From assembly GCF_000149955.1 (NCBI RefSeq), contig NC_030992.1:3798850-3862849 (forward strand): DNA of 64,000 bases, written 5' to 3'. Each line of letters starts with the position of its first letter. Position 1 is the stretch's first letter. The notes under the pieces were generated by a model. It saw nothing but the letters and a program-made list of their open reading frames with translations, had not been told where the DNA came from and did no database searches. The stretch comes from Fusarium oxysporum f. sp. lycopersici 4287 (taxonomy: Eukaryota > Ascomycota > Sordariomycetes > Hypocreales > Nectriaceae). Shown piece by piece: positions 21,004-32,975 of the stretch. The translations under genes were made by a program, and so were the position numbers.

Positions 21004-22706
21004 ACAAATACTGGAGTTAGCTGTTGGTGTATGCCCTTGGTGGCGTATGTCCCAACAGCGGTCCAGAACGTCGGTCTGGGATAGCCGACACCTTTGCTTT
21101 TTAACAGTTGTTCTTTTTGATGCCGACACGTGAACATATCACTACATCCTTACTCTCGAATTATTTCTTTGTTTTGGTTCTTGTTCTTTGATCCGAAGCA
21201 TGCATTTGCCAGCATCTCTTGTCTGGCCTCGACTTGCATGGCATTTTCGGTCCGTCCGAATTCATCTTTGAACCTCTTTTTTATCTTTCACTTGAGCAAT
21301 GCCACATTGTTCCAGCGGTTGCACATAGCCGATACAGCATTGTTGCTATTACGACCCGCGAGGAAATGTCGGTACTTGGCAAGGAAAGATTTCTAGCAAC
21401 GAATTTCCTTTTTCCAACATTCACCTAGACTTGTTTGCATGGATCCTTGGTTACTAGGGGGTCTCTGAACGGTTTCTCCGTTATCTGGCACCTTTCCTCA
21501 GATACAACTTTGGATCATTCACCCAAGGACTACTACTACGATTTGAACGACAGACGCTGTCACGTGGCTCTTAACGACTTTCGAAAATTACGGCACCCTG
21601 CGAAGGATATACCCCGCGAGGCGATGTGTTGGTTGTTGAGCTCGGAAAAGAAAAGCGCAGAGACTCAGGCTTTGACCAGTGAAGATGTCCCCGCTAGGAT
21701 GCGGGTGAGATTAAGCCTCGGGAGAGCTTGTGTTGTCGCCTGGCGGCAGAAAAGACCAGTGGATGCGTGCGTGAGAGTGGTGGGCTGAAGGCCAGATGAT
21801 CAATGATCATAGGGGATAGGATGCTGTTTCTTGTGGGCAACGGACTTCTGATTGCAATGACGCATGAGGGATTCGTTCGATGCGGAAGATGGCATCCTAC
21901 AGAACGGCAAACAAACAGACAAGCAACACAGTTTGTGAGGATAGAAGCTTTTTGAAGTACTGAGGCTTCCTTACTGATGGCTGTTTGCTTGTGCTCATTG
22001 TTTCGGCGTGGCTGATGGATGAGGAGGGGAGGCTGCAGTGGTGGTTAGTGACAGACACGCAAGATGCGGCGAGAAGAGTTGTAAATGATTTGATACGCAC
22101 CCATAACCCCCAATGAAGCGAAGTGGCATCAGCAAAGCAGAATGTGTGTGGCGAGATGTGTTGATGACTGAAGATTGTATTGTATGAGCATGAGCATGAG
22201 CATGAGCATGAGTATGACGACTGGCGTTATGTTTATCACGGCAATGCCCTTGTATTGGTACATGGGACAAGAGCATAATGTCTCGGCGTTTGGGATCATT
22301 ATTTTGGACGGTTGGTACACGAGTATGTATAACTCAGTAACTAATCCTGTCAGAGTCAGGCCTCGGCAGGTTGTTTTTGTTAGGTATGGTATAAGGTATA
22401 TTGATCTGACAACGATCAGAGGTATAGGCATCAAAGGACAAATTTATCGAAGGCATGGAACAGCAACACTGGTAAGGCTAAGATGAAGGGAAATTGTCCT
22501 TCTATTTAACATTGCTCAAGATTGTGAGCATATTTCAACTTAATAGCAAAAAAGCGATTGCAGTATCACTGTAGTATTGTTCATCTATTCCCAACGCTTG
22601 CAATGAGTTGATCATATGCATTTACCATGAATTATCCAATTACTCCCTTACCGAACCCATCTAATATACCCATCAATCATCATTTTCCTTGGTGTGAAGT
22701 CCTCCT
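21004..22706. other. Intergenic region with a hexanucleotide microsatellite
   Basis: No coding region is supported. It holds the 3' flanks of the zinc-knuckle gene and of the minus-strand dioxygenase gene, plus an (ATGAGC)n tract at 22184-22213. Confidence 0.5.
22184..22213 (+). repeat. (ATGAGC)n microsatellite
   Basis: Four exact ATGAGC units followed by one ATGAGT unit. It lies outside genes and could be a length-variable marker. Confidence 0.8.
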
Positions 22707-24170
22707 CTAATACTGGCAAATACCACCAATCTCATCATCCATAGTCCACGACCCAGCAAGACCTTTAATCTCCACATCCTCCGTCAGACTAACATCGTCC
22801 TGCAACGTCTTCCCCAAGAAGAAATCATTCCTCCCCTCCGTCTGCATCTTCCTCTTCATAAACCGCCTCGTCCACTCCTCAACCGCCGGCTCGCCCGTCT
22901 CATCCCTCGCCTGCTTCAAGAACGGAATAAGAGCCGTACCGCCTGTACCCTTCTGGTTCTCCTTGTTCTTGCGCGATGCGACTGCGAGGTTGAGCTTGTT
23001 GCGGGTCACTTCGGGACTGCGGGAGCGGCTGCGCGCGCGGACTTGTTTGGAGGGGTTGATGATGTAGCGTGTAACGATGGCGATGTGCTTGTCGCGGAAG
23101 GCGCTTAGCATGGCGAGACAGGCGTCGTAGGCGAGGCAGAGTTGTTTGTCTGAGTGGTGAGATTCGACGTATTCGCGGATATTGGCGACGTTGGATACGT
23201 CGTTGAGGAAGCGGGCGTGAGGACCAGGCATGTAGCGTCTCATCTCCATGATGAAGTTGTGTCGGTTCGCAGCACGGCCTCGATCGGTGTCTGAAGAAGG
23301 ATCGCGAGACTCGCCTGTTGGACGATGCTCGATTCCAAGAATTATATCGAAGAATTGGATCAGACTGCTCTGAGCGTTGCTGCCACCGCTGTATTGTCGA
23401 TATTCCTCAGTGCCGGAGCCATCTTCGTAAATAACGCCATTGGGGAGGCCAGCCTCTGCCATGTTCTTGCTTCCAGCAAGGAAAGGTCTAATCCGGTGAT
23501 AAAAGATGGTAGGATCACAACTCTCGTGCATCCTCTGAAGAATATTCGTCAAGTCTGTGAGGCGCTCTGCGAAAGTGCGCAGACAGCGCGTAACAGCAGC
23601 ACTGTCTCCATGACGAGCAGCAGCAATAGCCGTCAACATCAAAGGAATGATTGGCGCACCACGAGCCTCAATAGCCACTGAAACAAGGTAGAACCACGAT
23701 TCATCAAGAGCTCCAGTATATGTGTTCAAAGTGGCGAGGTTCTCGAGATTATCGATATCCTCGTCAACAAAGAGGGGTTTAAAGTTCCATAAACAAACAG
23801 CCGCATACGTGGCAACAGGTGGTACTTCCAGATGATCAGAGATCTCCAATAAAGGAACAGAGATAGATGCTGGAAGTCTATCTGAGGGTGAATCACCACC
23901 CCAGATATATCCATGGGCCATGAAGCCTAGTAGCGAATAGGCACGTCGCCACTCAGCGTCATGTTCAAGACCGATTGTCGACAGGACTGGCAATCTGTCG
24001 ATAACACCGCGTAGCCTACGGCTGAGAATAAGAGCCTGGAGGTTTGCGGCGATGGCTTCCCATTTGTTGTAGTATGGATCCGGAAGACGGGTCAAGGGAA
24101 GAGTATCCGGGAGGAAGCCATGGGTTGGGGAGATGCCGTACTCGGCTAGGACTGGAATAGAGGGAAGCAT
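22707..24170 (-). CDS. Indoleamine 2,3-dioxygenase
   Basis: Intronless frame of 487 residues. It is a heme dioxygenase that opens the indole ring of tryptophan, the first step of the kynurenine route to NAD. Family hallmarks appear in order: 'LPDPYYNKWE' near 30, 'GGSNAQSSLIQFFDIILGI' near 262-280, 'MRRYMPGPHARFL' near 310-321, and the proximal heme His at 362 in 'AFRDKHIAIVTRYI'. The later 'KGTGGTALIPFLKQARDET' matches the family's C-terminal helix. Compared with human IDO1, an RS-rich insert (RARSRSRSPEV) sits between the heme His helix and that segment, and about 65 extra residues follow it. Fungi often have several IDO paralogs, so I give no paralog name. Confidence 0.93.
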   Translation of the reverse strand: MLPSIPVLAEYGISPTHGFLPDTLPLTRLPDPYYNKWEAIAANLQALILSRRLRGVIDRLPVLSTIGLEHDAEWRRAYSLLGFMAHGYIWGGDSPSDRLPASISVPLLEISDHLEVPPVATYAAVCLWNFKPLFVDEDIDNLENLATLNTYTGALDESWFYLVSVAIEARGAPIIPLMLTAIAAARHGDSAAVTRCLRTFAERLTDLTNILQRMHESCDPTIFYHRIRPFLAGSKNMAEAGLPNGVIYEDGSGTEEYRQYSGGSNAQSSLIQFFDIILGIEHRPTGESRDPSSDTDRGRAANRHNFIMEMRRYMPGPHARFLNDVSNVANIREYVESHHSDKQLCLAYDACLAMLSAFRDKHIAIVTRYIINPSKQVRARSRSRSPEVTRNKLNLAVASRKNKENQKGTGGTALIPFLKQARDETGEPAVEEWTRRFMKRKMQTEGRNDFFLGKTLQDDVSLTEDVEIKGLAGSWTMDDEIGGICQY

Positions 24171-25535
24171 TTTAGATGAAGATTCCCTCTAGAAGTTGTT
24201 GAGAGTTGTGAAGAGGAGAAGCCACAGGCTGAAACAGAGAATCAGCAGATGCGAAAGAGCCGTGTTCCGGGAACCGGAGACGGAATAGTGGGGCCGCTCC
24301 GGGAGGATCAGATCAGAGAAGAAGATTTAACAACGTGCTTCGAAAACTCTGGGGTAGTTGAAGCCAAGGCCGGTAGTTGTGAAATAATGGATATGATGGA
24401 GAAACAAAGAAAGAACCAGCTTAAAAAATTCCGGGGATAGAGGATAGACTATGAGGGTCGTAAATGACTCTTCCTATGTTTTCTCGTGCTAGTTTCTGCG
24501 GCGAAACGGTCGAGCAGAGAGCATGATTGGCTGATCCGGATGAGTGGACAGTTCCGAAAAGAAAATGGAACCACCATAAAGGGTTCTAGACGCCACATTG
24601 ATGCAGAAAAAGGTTTAATTAGCGCGCATAATGTGTTTTTTTTTTTCCTGTGGTGACTTATAAATGCCATAGAGGTTGCGGATGGACCGGGTTGTCTGCG
24701 GACGTGAAGCCGGATTTGACTCCGTCTTCGGCGGATGTGATGATGAATATGGTACTTGGATTTGTAATTTACATTTACATGTGATATTTGGTGGTTTGGG
24801 ATTTTGGGGTATTGTAACGTTGATGGGAGGGCATTATTAATTGATGTGATTGCGAAGGGTGTTGTTGAGTTAGAGTTGAGTCTCTGAATGGTTGATTTTT
24901 GTTACCCTACAGCTGAGAGGGAAATGTCTCGGTTTTATTTCCGGGGTGATGATCACATAGCTGATCCTCTATCTAATGACATCTTACCCTGTTGGTGGTT
25001 GAGTCACCAACGGCTAAGTGGTTATTTTCTCAAATATGTTTCAGACGTGTTGGTGGGAAGCGACAGCCAAATGGCTTCAACCACCCGAAACTTAATCGTT
25101 GTGAGACTGAGGCTGTCCAGATAGATCATGGCTCCTTTGACGCAGCCTTCTTGGCCTCGTGCAAGAAGAAATTGACTTGAACAACGTAATCTCAAAGAGA
25201 ACCAGATACCAGAGATTCCCCCCCCCCTCCTAGATGTACAGAAATAATGAAGGCAAACTTGTACTTCTACTCGCTCACCCTTTCCCACTTCAATTGCTTC
25301 AGTTGGTGTTGAAGCCTTAAGACCCCCACCCCCACTATCCGCGGCTCGGGTCGATTTTAGGAAGGTGCACGGTACGTACCCCATTACGTCGATTGCATGA
25401 GGTCCAACATGGAAGACGCACGAACCACCAACACCAAGCCAAGCTACGACGACCTTCAAGGTCAACCTCAGATGTGAATAGCTCCATCTTCCTTAATATC
25501 TCAATAACAACTTGGGTTACTTGGCCAATAACACG
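24171..25535. other. Intergenic region, no gene seen
   Basis: Divergent intergenic space between the dioxygenase and VPS23 genes. It contains a T-run at about 24638 and a run of nine C at about 25217-25226. Frames in it show no family features. Confidence 0.5.
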
Positions 25536-27300
25536 ATGCCTGTCCAGCAACATGTGCTGAACTGGCTCTACAGCGTTCTCACAAGCGTACGTATCTCCTC
25601 CTCTATCTTCCCCCGCTCGTTCGCCAAGTTCAAAGAGCTGACTTGAACGCGCTACAGGAATATCACGATGTAAACCGTGCCTACAACGATGTCGCGCAGG
25701 CTCTCGACCGATTCCCCTCGTTGTCGCCGCGAACCGATGTGCACAGTACGTTCGCATAGAGCTATCAACCAGCTTGCGCTCTAAACTCCAGCTTTGTCGC
25801 ATTCGGATATTGACCCTCACCAGCGTTCTCGAATGGCGCCAATGCCTTGTTACTTCATCTCTCGGGGACTCTCCCTGTTAATTTTCGCGGGACGACGTAC
25901 CGCTTCCCCATTTCGATATGGGTGCCACACGCTTATCCGCGAGAACCACCCATGATATACGTTGTGCCGACCGAGACCATGATGATTAGGCCGGGACAGC
26001 ATATCGATCCGCAGGGTCTAGTATACCATCCATACTTGGTGGGGTGGGCTGAATTCTGGGACGTACGTTGCCCCCAAGCCACAGCTACACTGTGATGTTC
26101 CGTTGCTGACAAGATGATCAGAAATCCAACCTTCGGGACTTCCTCAACATCCTAACCGACATCTTCGCAAAAGAACCTCCAGTCGTAGCTCGGCAACAAC
26201 AGCCCCGGCCACCTCCAGCTCAAGCTAATCCGACACCTCCCCCTGTGCCGCCTCTGCCTCCTGGCATGGGATCAACTTCGCGGCCTGCAACACAAGATCC
26301 GCATCCCTCAGAACAGCCGCGCCCTCCTCCACCACCGCCGAAGGGCCCTCAGACTGCATCACCTGCGCAGACACAATCTCAAAATGGACCGCCTTTACCT
26401 CCAATCCCGGGACGTTCCCCGGCGCAGTCTAACCGCATGTCACGGTACGACTCAGCTCCTCCTCTGCCTCCTCAAGTTGGCAGTCCAAATGCACAGGATC
26501 CGAGATTGCCTCGCCCTCAGGAGCAGTATGCGACTCGTCATATACCGCCTGCTGGACCGCCAATGGCTGCGCAACCTGGATACACGAACGATACCCAGTC
26601 GTTTGCGCCTCCGTCACAACAACAATGGCAAATGCCACCACATCATCAGCAATATCAACAGCCTCCGCAACCTCCGGCATGGACGGCTCAGGCAGCTCCA
26701 CCACCACAAAGCCCTGCAAAACCACCACCACCTCCTGATCTACTTGATGAACCATTAGAGTTAAGTTTGCCAAATACTACCGTAGCGGCTCCTCCTATCC
26801 CGCCCAATCCCGAAAAGGATGCGTTGTTGCGACAGTTAGCTCAGACACTGTATTCGATCAGGATGCGCAGCCGGCAGCAGAACGACTCGAGCATGGCTGG
26901 TTTGCAGGCACAAAGAACAGCAATGTTGTCGGCGATACCAGCCTTCCAAGCTGAAGGTGGCCAATTGACACAGTTGTCGAATGTCTTGACGTCAAACTCT
27001 AATATTCTACACGATGCTCTTCATAAAGCGGATGCGGTGATCGAAGGATCCAAGAGCCACCCTGTTCCGGATGTTGATGAGCTCCTCGTAGCTCCTACAG
27101 TAGTCGCAAACCAGCTATACACACTAGTGGCAGAGGAGAGAGCTATAGGTGACGCCATATTCATGCTTGGACGGGCTGTCGAGCGAGGCCGCATTACACC
27201 AGCAGTGTTTGCCAAGATGACGAGAACTCTTGCTAGAGAATGGTATCTGAAAAAAGCACTTGTACGAAAGATTGGGCAAGGAATGGGTTTGGCCTCATGA
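25536..27300 (+). CDS. vps23: ESCRT-I subunit Vps23/TSG101
   Basis: Exons 25536-25586, 25658-25745, 25824-26062 and 26122-27300 give 518 residues. The first 140 residues form a UEV (catalytically inactive E2-like) domain: 'YHDVNRAYNDVAQALDRF', 'LSGTLPVNFRGTTYRFPI', 'WVPHAYPREPPMIYVVPT', 'IDPQGLVYHPYL'. They lack the E2 active-site cysteine, as expected. A long Pro/Gln-rich linker follows, then a predicted coiled coil (about 357-450) and a C-terminal steadiness box ending 'LTREWYLKKAL'-like, seen as 'LAREWYLKKALVRKIG'. Vps23 binds ubiquitinated cargo and ESCRT-0 at endosomes and starts multivesicular body sorting; in fungi it also serves ambient-pH signalling. Confidence 0.93.
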
Positions 27301-28273
27301 CGGGATACCATACGAGATTTGGATTGACGCAGCTCCCTTACCAAGCGGGGGTTTAATATTGTTCTTACAGCTGGCAGCCGGGAAGAGCTCCAGGATTGGC
27401 ATCGTGCATGGAGTAGCAATACGTGGCCAGGCACTGGGTGAAATACGACAAGTAAGAGGCGGATTACAACATACTTTTGAAACGAAGCCAAACAACCAGG
27501 ACGACCGGCTAGCTGGATGCCCGTGAAGTCTATCTTGCGATCTCAAGCCATCGATACGGTTGAGAAAGACTGGGCAGATTAAAAGTCCAATGATCGAGAC
27601 CAAAGCGGATAACTAACCCCTTGATATCAAACTGGACCCCATATCAAATTCACTCCCCCTCATTCCATCCATGGCGGCAATTGGCGTGCACGGAGTCAGG
27701 AACACGGGGGGGGGGAAAGAAACGAATCCGTCGCTTGGACCGTTAGCTCTCGACCTGTCAAGATATGCACGGATCGATCTCCTGCACCGAACGAGTCTAG
27801 CGGGCTCAGAGAACAATACTAAGCCTCAAAACGCCACGAAATGCAAGAACAATACTAAGACCAACCTCACCCCCACCGACCTTGGCATTCTTAGTTGATT
27901 GTGATAACACCCTTTGAATACAAATCCTGTTCCTTGACTTTTGCAGTGCCTAGAGTGCTCACAGTCTTCTTGCCGCTGACAATATTTAATTATTGCTTGC
28001 TAGCTTAACTGTTTGTTCTTCAAGACCGTTCTCGCCTGGCTTGTAGTGTGATCTGTTAACCATGTTGCCACTCTCTCATTCTCTTCAACGTTATACAAGG
28101 CATCCCTCTCACTTCACTTCCCTTTACTCTCTCTTATATATACATCTTGAAGAGCTCAGACCTCTTACTTCTCCGTTCGCTCGTGAACTATATCCATCTT
28201 TGCCACGCTGAGATCGATCTCTACCAACGACCCCTTTCACTTCCAATCTTTACTCTTTCACTATCAGATCGCA
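27301..28273. other. Intergenic region and STE2 promoter
   Basis: No gene is supported. A run of G occurs at about 27706-27715. The right third is CT-rich and contains a TATA-like box at 28135-28142. Confidence 0.5.
28135..28142 (+). promoter_or_regulatory. TATA-like box of STE2
   Basis: TATATATA, about 132 nt upstream of the STE2 start codon, in a CT-rich leader. Position and sequence suit a fungal TATA box. Confidence 0.5.
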
Positions 28274-29467
28274 ATGTCGACCTTTGATCCGTTTACGCAG
28301 AACATCACGTTCTTAGCAGCAGATGGAAACACCACCATCAGCATCCCCGTGGTGCTCGTTGACGAGATGCGTCGTATGATGGTCAACACCGTCATCAACT
28401 ATGCCACACAACTCGGCGCCTGTCTCGTCATGCTCGTCGTTCTCCTCGTCATGGTCCCCTTCTCCAAGTTCCGAAGACCCTTCAACGCTCTTCAGATCAT
28501 CAGTCTCTTCATCTGCTCGTGTAGAATGGTTCTCCTGTGTATCTGGAACATCTCCAAGTTCGCCGACTTTTATCCCTTCTGGTCTCACGACTTTAGCCAT
28601 ATTCCTCGCAGTGAGTATGCACCAGCCATCGCTGCCAATATCATCTCGCTCTTGCTCGTCATCTCGATTGAGACGATGCTCATGAGTCAGGCTTGGACGA
28701 TGGTTAAGCTGTGGCCGAATATGTGGAAGTATATCATTGCTGGTCTTTCACTCGTCATATCTCTCATGACGATCTGTGTGAGAATTGCTTTCACGACTGT
28801 TCAGAACAAGGCAGTTCTCGATACCATTCCGCCATTGCATATGCTCTGGCTCATCAAGTGGACGGTCATCATGAATGTGTCTTCCATCTCATGGTGGTGT
28901 GCCATCTTCAACATCAAGCTCATCTGGCATCTCATCTCCAATCGTGGTATCCTACCATCTTACAAGACGCTCACTCCCATGGAAGTCCTCGTCATGACCA
29001 ACGGCATCCTGATGATCATCCCAGGTAATTTTCTCCCCCTAACTCCCCAAGAGACCACTCACTGACACTCCACAGTCATCTTCGCCTCTCTTGAATGGGC
29101 TCACTTCGTCGACTTCGAAGCAGCATCCCTCACCCTCTCCTCCGTCGCCGTCATCCTCCCGCTCGGCACCCTCGCCGCACAACGCATCGCCGCCAGCAAC
29201 GCCAACAGCGCCCACTCCTCCGGCGCCTCAAGCGGCATCCGCTACGGCCCCAGCGGCCCCAGCTCTTTCACTGGCTTCAAGGCACCTAGTTTCAGCACCA
29301 ACCGCAGCGGCGCCACCGACAGGCCTCACGTCTCCGTGTACGCCCGCTATGAAGCTGGGACTTCGTCTCGCGACCACATCAATCCCGAGGATGTTGAGCT
29401 AGGCAAGATCGATAATGACCACGTCCGGGTTGACAAAGCCTTCTTGCAACGTGAAGAGCGGATCTAG
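28274..29467 (+). CDS. STE2: Alpha-pheromone receptor Ste2 (class D GPCR)
   Basis: Exons 28274-29024 and 29076-29467, with an intron of 51 nt ending CACAG, give 380 residues. Seven hydrophobic helices are evident, at roughly 42-63, 72-92, 116-140, 152-173, 190-212, 235-260 and 265-287. The extracellular N-terminus has N-glycosylation sites (N10, N19). The last helix carries the Ste2-typical 'ILPLGTLAAQR', followed by a polar Ser-rich cytoplasmic tail of about 90 residues. Ste2 senses the peptide alpha-pheromone and signals through a heterotrimeric G protein to a MAP kinase cascade for mating; in Fusarium it is also reported to mediate hyphal chemotropism. The intron lies in helix 6, right after 'GILMIIP'. 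Confidence 0.93.
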
Positions 29468-29999
29468 GCCACTCTTTGCAATTTCAGCTTCCACGAAAAC
29501 TGCTTTTGGGAAATGGTATTACACGTTCATGTTTTCGACCAAAACAAAACTTCTAGCGCGGCGTATCGGCACAAGTTGCTTTTCCTTCATGTTACTGCTT
29601 TTCTTAGCGAATAGCTTTCATACCCAATGCGGTTGATGATGCTTGGGATAACTCGCATCCTACTTTCTTTAGTTTATGGTATCTCTTTTGACCCGATGAC
29701 TTTTAATCAAGGACGATACTGTCTATGCCTTGCTCTTCTTTAGTTAAAAGATGGATAAGCGCTCAGGCGCACAATAGCGATGAATACATTCAGCTTACTA
29801 ACCTTGCATTGTCTACTGCGACGTCCAATGTTAGTTTCAGAGTCTTATGTTATCAGCTGCAAGGTAAGACAGTCAGAATGTGATGTGAGTGATTGACACT
29901 ATATACTGTATAACAACTACCATCCAAGCCCGAGTCGCACCAAAGATAACATACCCAAGCCTACTCCTTCATCTGGAACTTGTGCGATGAGGCATTTAT
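29468..29999. other. Convergent intergenic region
   Basis: 3' flanks of STE2 and the minus-strand Ser-rich gene. Nothing else seen. Confidence 0.5.
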
Positions 30000-32288
30000 C
30001 TACTCGCTGCGGCCTCCTGAAATCTTTCTGATTTTTTCCTTGCACAAACTAACAAGTCGCTTCAGCTCGTTCGCGTGTACCGGTCGAGGTTGCTCCAACT
30101 CACAGACTACCTTGGAGACAAATGGGCTGTGTGCGGGTACAGTCTGACGATCATCCTCAAGGAGCTCGATGAGTTCAAGCTCCTTCTCAATATCGGGTAG
30201 AGAAAACCGGTTTGCCGCTCGGGACAGGCCGTGCTTGGTGTGAGAGAACCGCCTTTGAGGTTCTGTGAACAAAGGAGGCGGCACTACACCAAATCCAGCC
30301 TCGCCATCCATGTTGAAGCCTGCCTGGGTGATGGAATTTCGAGGGAGAGACGATGGCTTTTCTAGTAAAAGAGGCGAAATGATTTCGTTGGTGAGGAAAG
30401 TTTGGCCGAGAACGGGCTGACCGGGAATCGCATCAATTGAACGGGGTGACAGCGGTTCGTCGTTCGCAAATTCAACAGCCTGACCATCCTGCACCACAGT
30501 AGCATCCTCAGAGCCCCTAAGTTGGGAGGGGGCGATATCTCTCGAACTTGTAGTGCTCCATTCTGAGGGCGTCCTTCGGTAAGATGTAGAAATTCGTCGC
30601 AGGGTACCCTTGAAGGTCCTCAGAGGACCAACAATAGAACTCTTTCGCTTGTTGATGTTGAACACAGACTGCTTACCAGTATCAATTGTATGAGTAGAAT
30701 CGAGTGAAGGAGCCTGGCGATCAAGAGACTCAAATAGGTCGATCTTTTGCTTCAAAGGTGAAATATACTTCTCCGTGTTACGCCGACCGACAGGAGTTTG
30801 TGGACTTTGCACCGTAGCCCGACTCCAACGAGGAGCATAACTTTTTGACCTGAATTCTAGCGCGGCATTCAATATTTCGGACTCCGACGAATCGGAGTAT
30901 CGAAGGNNNNNNNNNNNNNNNNNNNNNNNNNNNNNNNNNNNNNNNNNNNNNNNNNNNNNNNNNNNNNNNNNNNNNNNNNNNNNNNNNNNNNNNNNNNNNN
31001 NNNNNNGCCTCGTTCTTGGTAAGGATTGACTCGCGCCGTTTGGTTTCAAGAGCACCAACAGAAGCCACTGGCTGATCCTTCAACTGATCAAACTGCTTTC
31101 TGAAATTGGAAATTCTAGAGCGTGGTAGGCTGGAGCGACTCGGAGTACTTGCTCTCGCAAATCTGAAAGACATGAGACCGCTGTTATTGCTCGGAGGTTG
31201 GCTGGGAGCATCATGGGATCCACGGGATTTTCTTCGAAGGCTTGAACTTCCTGCGGAGACTGTATTTGACAATGAAGATGCTATCTTGCGAGCATTTCGC
31301 ACCCAGCCATTATGTCGGGTCTCTTCGATTGTGACGTTGTTATTTTCAACAAAAGCATCATCACGAACATCATCAAGCTTGAATCGACTCGTAGATACCG
31401 CCTGCACAGATGATGGTGTCACTTCGGTGTACTGAGACTTGATGTAGCTTGGACTCGCATCAGGCGTACTCATGACGAGGCTGTTACGCTTGAAAGAAGT
31501 CCATGAGTCATCTGGTCGATTCAAAGGAGATCGCCATGTGCCAAAAGGATCATCAGAAGCCAGGAGTGTCCGAGGTGAGGGAACAGTATGAGACGTGAGC
31601 GAGAATGTCTTTGCAATGCGCACTGGATTCGGCGTAATGGGAGAATCGTCTGCTCGTGGTCCTGCGGCTGACCGTCTTGTCTTGATCGTTTGCCAACTTT
31701 TGGAATGAGCCAGCTTTGATGGCGAACGAGGGATAGAAGTACGGGTAGGACTAGAGGCTTCTGTTTCTATCAGACGGTCAATGTTTCCCTCCAGAAGATA
31801 CACCCGAAACACATACGCGCCTGTTGGTCTGCAGCCTCAAACATTATTATTCTCTCTGCCACAGACTTTTGCCTTGCCTTTGAGTCCGCATTTCTAGTCG
31901 AGATCACAGGCGACTGGGTACCAAAAGTTTTCACTCGACGAGTGCGAGGGGTTTCTTGGCTTGAAGGAACGAAACGACCGGACGAGACATGGCTGGAACC
32001 GGTAGAGCCTCTTTCTCGGATTCTTGTTGATGCATTAGATGATGGTTTTGAGGCGCTCGATGAAGTCTGCTCGATTGTCGAAGTTACCTTGATGGCAGAG
32101 GCGGGCTTTGTCTTTGAAGGAGGAGGAGGGCTGCCAACAGAGGAGACTGCCTCAAGGACTTCAAACTTGGAGAGAAGCTGGGCGAACTTGCTGCTGGTCA
32201 ATCTGCGGGCATCTGAACTTTCGGAGACGAACTTGGGTGGTGAATTCTTGCGAGAAGACGAATGCGTGCTCATGTTGGCGGCCTTCAA
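30000..32288 (-). CDS. Ser-rich fungal protein of unknown function, interrupted by an assembly gap
   Basis: Minus-strand exon 1 runs 32288-31817 and exon 2 from 31766 to the stop at 30000, over a 50-nt GTATGT...ATAG intron. A 100-N gap (30907-31006) interrupts exon 2. On either side the frames differ, which fits an unsequenced length that is a multiple of three if no intron lies in it. About 713 residues are readable. The protein is basic, rich in Ser/Arg/Pro and largely disordered. Three short similar motifs occur: 'LLSKFEVLEA', 'AERIIMFEAAD' and 'KQKIDLFESLD'. The C-terminus is more ordered ('HANELKRLVSLCKEKIRKI'). Two nearby ATGs (32288 and 32273) could start it. I recognise no named family. 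Confidence 0.7.
30907..31006. other. Assembly gap (100 N)
   Basis: Exactly 100 N, the usual placeholder for a gap of unknown size. It lies within the coding part of the Ser-rich gene, so part of that protein is missing. Confidence 0.99.
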
Positions 32289-32975
32289 AGACGGACGAGG
32301 CTGTGATATTGATGAAGATCACGTCTTGATGGTATGATATCAAGAGAAAGTGTCAAATGTCGATGTCGTCAAAGTCTGTTCAAAAGATGAGGATGAATCT
32401 GCCTGGAACAACATTGTAGAAATGACAGAGATGTCATTAGTTTGGCAGCTAAAGACCGTAAGGCCATGATCGCAGATGGAAGGAGCGCCCTCGTCTGATC
32501 GCATAACCTGAAAGGAAAGCGCGATGCCGATGATGAACATGTCAATTGAATACATGGCAATGCACCGCAATCCTCAAGCCCTTAGAAATAAATGTCTCCA
32601 GCAATCTGTTGTGGTTAGCATAACAAAGGCGAGTCTTCACAGAATGCGACCCAGCCTCAGGAGCCAAACGGGAGTAGGGGAGACGTCTTATCATTTCCAA
32701 CCCCAGCCGTAACGGCCATGTCGATTTCTATACAGCCTATATCATAATGCCCAAGTCAGGCACAGGCCAACCTTGAAATCCCATCGTGTCTAAACGTACA
32801 CTGACGCCAACTAATGTACAAGTATGTCGATTATGTAGTTCATGAGGGATGCGCAATCCCCACTCATGACTGATGTCCTCCTCTCCAAATTCTTGATCGT
32901 GTATCGTTGCGACGTCATTTACTGGCTGTCCAGGGATCAGTTCGTGTTCGTCGAGACTCGCATGTTGGGTTCAAC
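32289..32975. other. Intergenic region, no gene seen
   Basis: Space between the Ser-rich gene (5' end) and the Tom6-like gene (3' end), both on the minus strand. No supported feature. Confidence 0.5.

Noticed and set aside
20227..21129. 300-residue open frame on the minus strand over the zinc-knuckle gene
   Set aside because: It is the antisense shadow of seven CCHC knuckles with strong codon bias.
21435..21788. 117-residue plus-strand frame after the zinc-knuckle gene
   Set aside because: No family features and located in the 3' flank.
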